Below, one piece after another: positions 4,387 to 6,118 of a stretch of 6,118 nucleotides of DNA. Made by a program: the position numbers and the translations under genes. Positions within the stretch are counted from its first letter, which is position 1; every line of letters begins with the position of its first letter. The notes beneath the pieces were generated by a model, which was given only the letters and a program-made list of their open reading frames with translations, had not been told where the DNA came from and searched no databases. Origin of the DNA: Planctomycetota bacterium (lineage in GTDB: Bacteria; Planctomycetota; Phycisphaerae; Sedimentisphaerales; Anaerohalosphaeraceae); NCBI GenBank assembly GCA_030637065.1, contig DAOVVQ010000235.1:1-6118 (forward strand), given 5' to 3'.

Positions 4387-5817
4387 CTAAGGGTTTAATG
4401 GGGCCAGGTGGTCTGTAGCGGTTTCGGGTTTCGCATCTGTGCTGCCGGCTGCACTGTCACGAAAGGATATCCTCACTCCGCGGTCGCGTGCAGATTTCTC
4501 GCCGGCGTCGGGGGTTATTGCCCCACGGTCATCGATACGATTGATGCCGGCACTGTAGACAACATAACCGTCATCGTCCCGGTGGTACAAAAGGCTGCCT
4601 CCGGTATAAGGGTCCTGGCCGATCGACTCGACATAATCGCCCACAAGCTCATCCAGTGTGTCGGGTAGGTCTTCGTGGTCCCTGCGATAACGTTCGATAG
4701 CGACAGCCAATGCCGTACAGCGGACGGCTACATGATTTCTCGCCACCAACTCCACATAGCCCTGTCCCCTTGAAAGGAGTACGTGTGAGGTTTTTGCATT
4801 CTTAGCCAACCGTATTGTGGTATCAAGGACATCGGGCCATGGTTGACGGGAAATGCCTATCAATTGTGACAAATCCCACAGAATGTTCGTGACTCTTTTT
4901 CTCATGCGAAAACGGGCCAGAAAGGACGATGGTACCTGGAAACGATCCTGTAGAGAGGGTTCGGTTGCTCCGAACACGGCATCGGCGATCTTTTGCGGTA
5001 CCATGTTTCTGGTAAATTCGGCATAATAGACTCTTTCGGCCAGAAGCATGTTTGCAAAGGCGTCATCCGCGACCGATTCGGTCAGGGTGTCCTGCACCTT
5101 CTTGAGCTTATTATCGGAGGGATGTGTCAGTTCCAGCAGCAGTTTTATATCATCGCAGACGAGCCCGAGGCAGACTGTCTTCTCTTTGCTCATCGTGATA
5201 GTCGGATAGCTGTCGTATATCCTTGCCGTCTTCAACATAATTATAGCTGATTCCGCTGCGATATCGCTGCGGCCATCGAGGATTATCTCGAGTGTTCGCA
5301 ATGATAACAGCAATGTTATTGTCTGGGCATTCGTCAGCTTTTGCTGGAATGGCTCCCTTCCCTCTTTGAGATCGAGATCGAAGGTCGACATGGGCAGTGT
5401 CGATGCCTGGTCAACCATTACCAGAGTCATTCTAAGGGGCGCCATCTGTTGAACGACCTGATCCCTGAGGTCCTTCGGGAACTGGCTTGGCGGCAGAGAG
5501 TGCATATTCTTGCGGTAGAACCCATTGACACTCTTGAGGCCTTCGAGGCTGTCCGGATCAATACCAGTCAAGGCCTTTTGATAGTAGGCGGCGGCATCTT
5601 TGTTTTTGTCGATAACTGCCTCTGCTCTATCCAGGTCCGAGAAGCTGAGAGGTTCGCCGGCGTTGCTGATTTTTATGACCTCATCGCCAAGCAATTTGCC
5701 GGCATGATAGTTCAGGCCTATCACGGTAAACGTAACAACCATTGCCAGCAGGATCGCCGCTAATAGTAAACGGCGCCACCACGGCATGGTTTTTTTTTCC
5801 TGCGGTGTCTGGTTCAT
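4387..5817 (-). CDS. Membrane-anchored protein with pseudopilin-like C-terminal segment (476 aa)
   Basis: The start at 5817 is preferred over the ATG at 5853. It has GAGGT just upstream (5821-5825), whereas the 5853 ATG has no binding site and lies only about 14 bases from the predicted transcription start. The protein begins with about 16 polar residues, including PWWRR, then a single membrane helix at about 17-35 (LLLAAILLAMVVTFTVIGL). The rest is probably exposed outside the inner membrane. Residues 60-340 are mostly helical with no recognised motif. Residues 363-433 (RCTALAVAIERYRRDH, then LPDTLDEL, DPYTGGSL, GYVVYSAGINRIDDRG) resemble the C-terminal part of type II secretion pseudopilins, a segment I associate with large planctomycete proteins of unknown role. 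The tail after 435 is polar and likely disordered. An A9 run covers codons 7-9. It appears monocistronic. Function unknown. Confidence 0.8.
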   Translation of the reverse strand: MNQTPQEKKTMPWWRRLLLAAILLAMVVTFTVIGLNYHAGKLLGDEVIKISNAGEPLSFSDLDRAEAVIDKNKDAAAYYQKALTGIDPDSLEGLKSVNGFYRKNMHSLPPSQFPKDLRDQVVQQMAPLRMTLVMVDQASTLPMSTFDLDLKEGREPFQQKLTNAQTITLLLSLRTLEIILDGRSDIAAESAIIMLKTARIYDSYPTITMSKEKTVCLGLVCDDIKLLLELTHPSDNKLKKVQDTLTESVADDAFANMLLAERVYYAEFTRNMVPQKIADAVFGATEPSLQDRFQVPSSFLARFRMRKRVTNILWDLSQLIGISRQPWPDVLDTTIRLAKNAKTSHVLLSRGQGYVELVARNHVAVRCTALAVAIERYRRDHEDLPDTLDELVGDYVESIGQDPYTGGSLLYHRDDDGYVVYSAGINRIDDRGAITPDAGEKSARDRGVRISFRDSAAGSTDAKPETATDHLAPLNP

Positions 5818-5873
5818 TGTACCTCGACAGTTAATCGGCCCAGCCGCGACCATGCGGCCAAAATTGTAAATCT

Positions 5874-5902
5874 ATTATAACAGGCACGTTGCGCCATTTC
5901 AA
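5874..5902 (-). promoter_or_regulatory. Promoter of the anchored-protein gene
   Basis: On the minus strand TTGAAA (5902-5897, 5 of 6) and TATAAT (5879-5874, 6 of 6) are separated by exactly 17 bases. Transcription would start near 5867, leaving about 50 bases of leader before the start codon at 5817. This position argues against the ATG at 5853 and against the leftward ORF that would run across the promoter from 6107. Confidence 0.65.
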
Positions 5903-5910
5903 CTACACAG

Positions 5911-6118
5911 ATGGCTGATTTGACAATTTGCGTGATCGGCCACATGGCAGCATTGATGCGGTTTATCAAAGCCGGCTTAAGTGGGTTCCCTGAAAAACAG
6001 GGTGACTTCACATGACAATGTTGTTTTTCCTCCACAACAATAGAGCCATAGCCAGGCGGCATGGTTTGTCGGAGGGCTTGGTTGGGGTGTTGGCTGAAGC
6101 AGGCCAAAAGTCCTGTCA
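5911..6118 (+). repeat. Probable dispersed repeat with an interrupted frame, open at the window edge
   Basis: No gene is supported here. A rightward frame starts at ATG 5911 (MADLTICVIGHMAALM...), stops after 34 codons at TGA (6013-6015), continues for 11 codons to TAG (6049-6051), then stays open to the window end (PGGMVCRRAWLGCWLKQAKS). There is no ribosome binding site before 5911. From memory, unverified, very similar translations turn up repeatedly in planctomycete assemblies, which suggests a dispersed non-coding element. It contains the hairpins CCCTG/CAGGG with an A5 loop (5988-6002) and TGTTGT/ACAACA (6019-6039). Confidence 0.4.

Noticed and set aside
5814..6107. Leftward ORF of 97 codons at the right end
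   Set aside because: It would run across the good promoter at 5874-5902 and overlap the start of the anchored-protein gene, and it reads the repeat-like sequence in antisense.
1..6118. CRISPR array, transposon ends, phage or defence genes
   Set aside because: I looked for regularly spaced repeats, transposase motifs and known defence domains and saw none. The repeats at the left edge are not regularly spaced and have no spacers.

Overview
The window most likely comes from a planctomycete, probably of the Phycisphaerae type. The clues are indirect. A long single-anchor protein ends in a pseudopilin-like 'GYVVYSAGINRIDDRG' segment, a kind of ending I associate with that phylum. The genes are loosely spaced with short operons, and both ends of the window look like dispersed intergenic repeats. 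No ribosomal or other phylogenetic marker is present, so this placement is an inference.

Layout. Bases 1-235 hold no gene but a cluster of inverted repeats, a near-exact direct repeat, and a terminator-like hairpin facing left. A near-perfect housekeeping promoter (303-331, rightward) feeds a roughly 150-base structured leader, a 23-codon ORF (486-557), and a small secreted protein of unknown function (657-1121). Convergent to it is a small lipoprotein gene (1191-1574, minus) with its own good promoter at 1640-1669. Bases 1700-1947 contain one weak 52-codon ORF and then tRNA-Leu(UAA) at 1948-2030.

The metabolic core is a two-gene rightward operon. The first gene (2221-3549) encodes a DRE-TIM metallolyase of the isopropylmalate/homocitrate/Re-citrate synthase group without the LeuA regulatory domain. 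Twenty-five bases later, a TTG-started HAD-family hydrolase follows (3575-4342). Convergent to this operon is a large anchored protein (4387-5817, minus) with its own consensus-like promoter (5874-5902). Bases 5911-6118 look like the edge of another dispersed repeat whose rightward reading frame is interrupted by two stops.

I see no CRISPR array, transposase, phage gene, toxin-antitoxin pair or defence system, and I do not think the window holds a clear new multi-gene system. The points most worth following are the substrate of the synthase-like enzyme, the promoter-leader-mini-ORF arrangement at 303-657, and the repeat-like sequences at the two ends.
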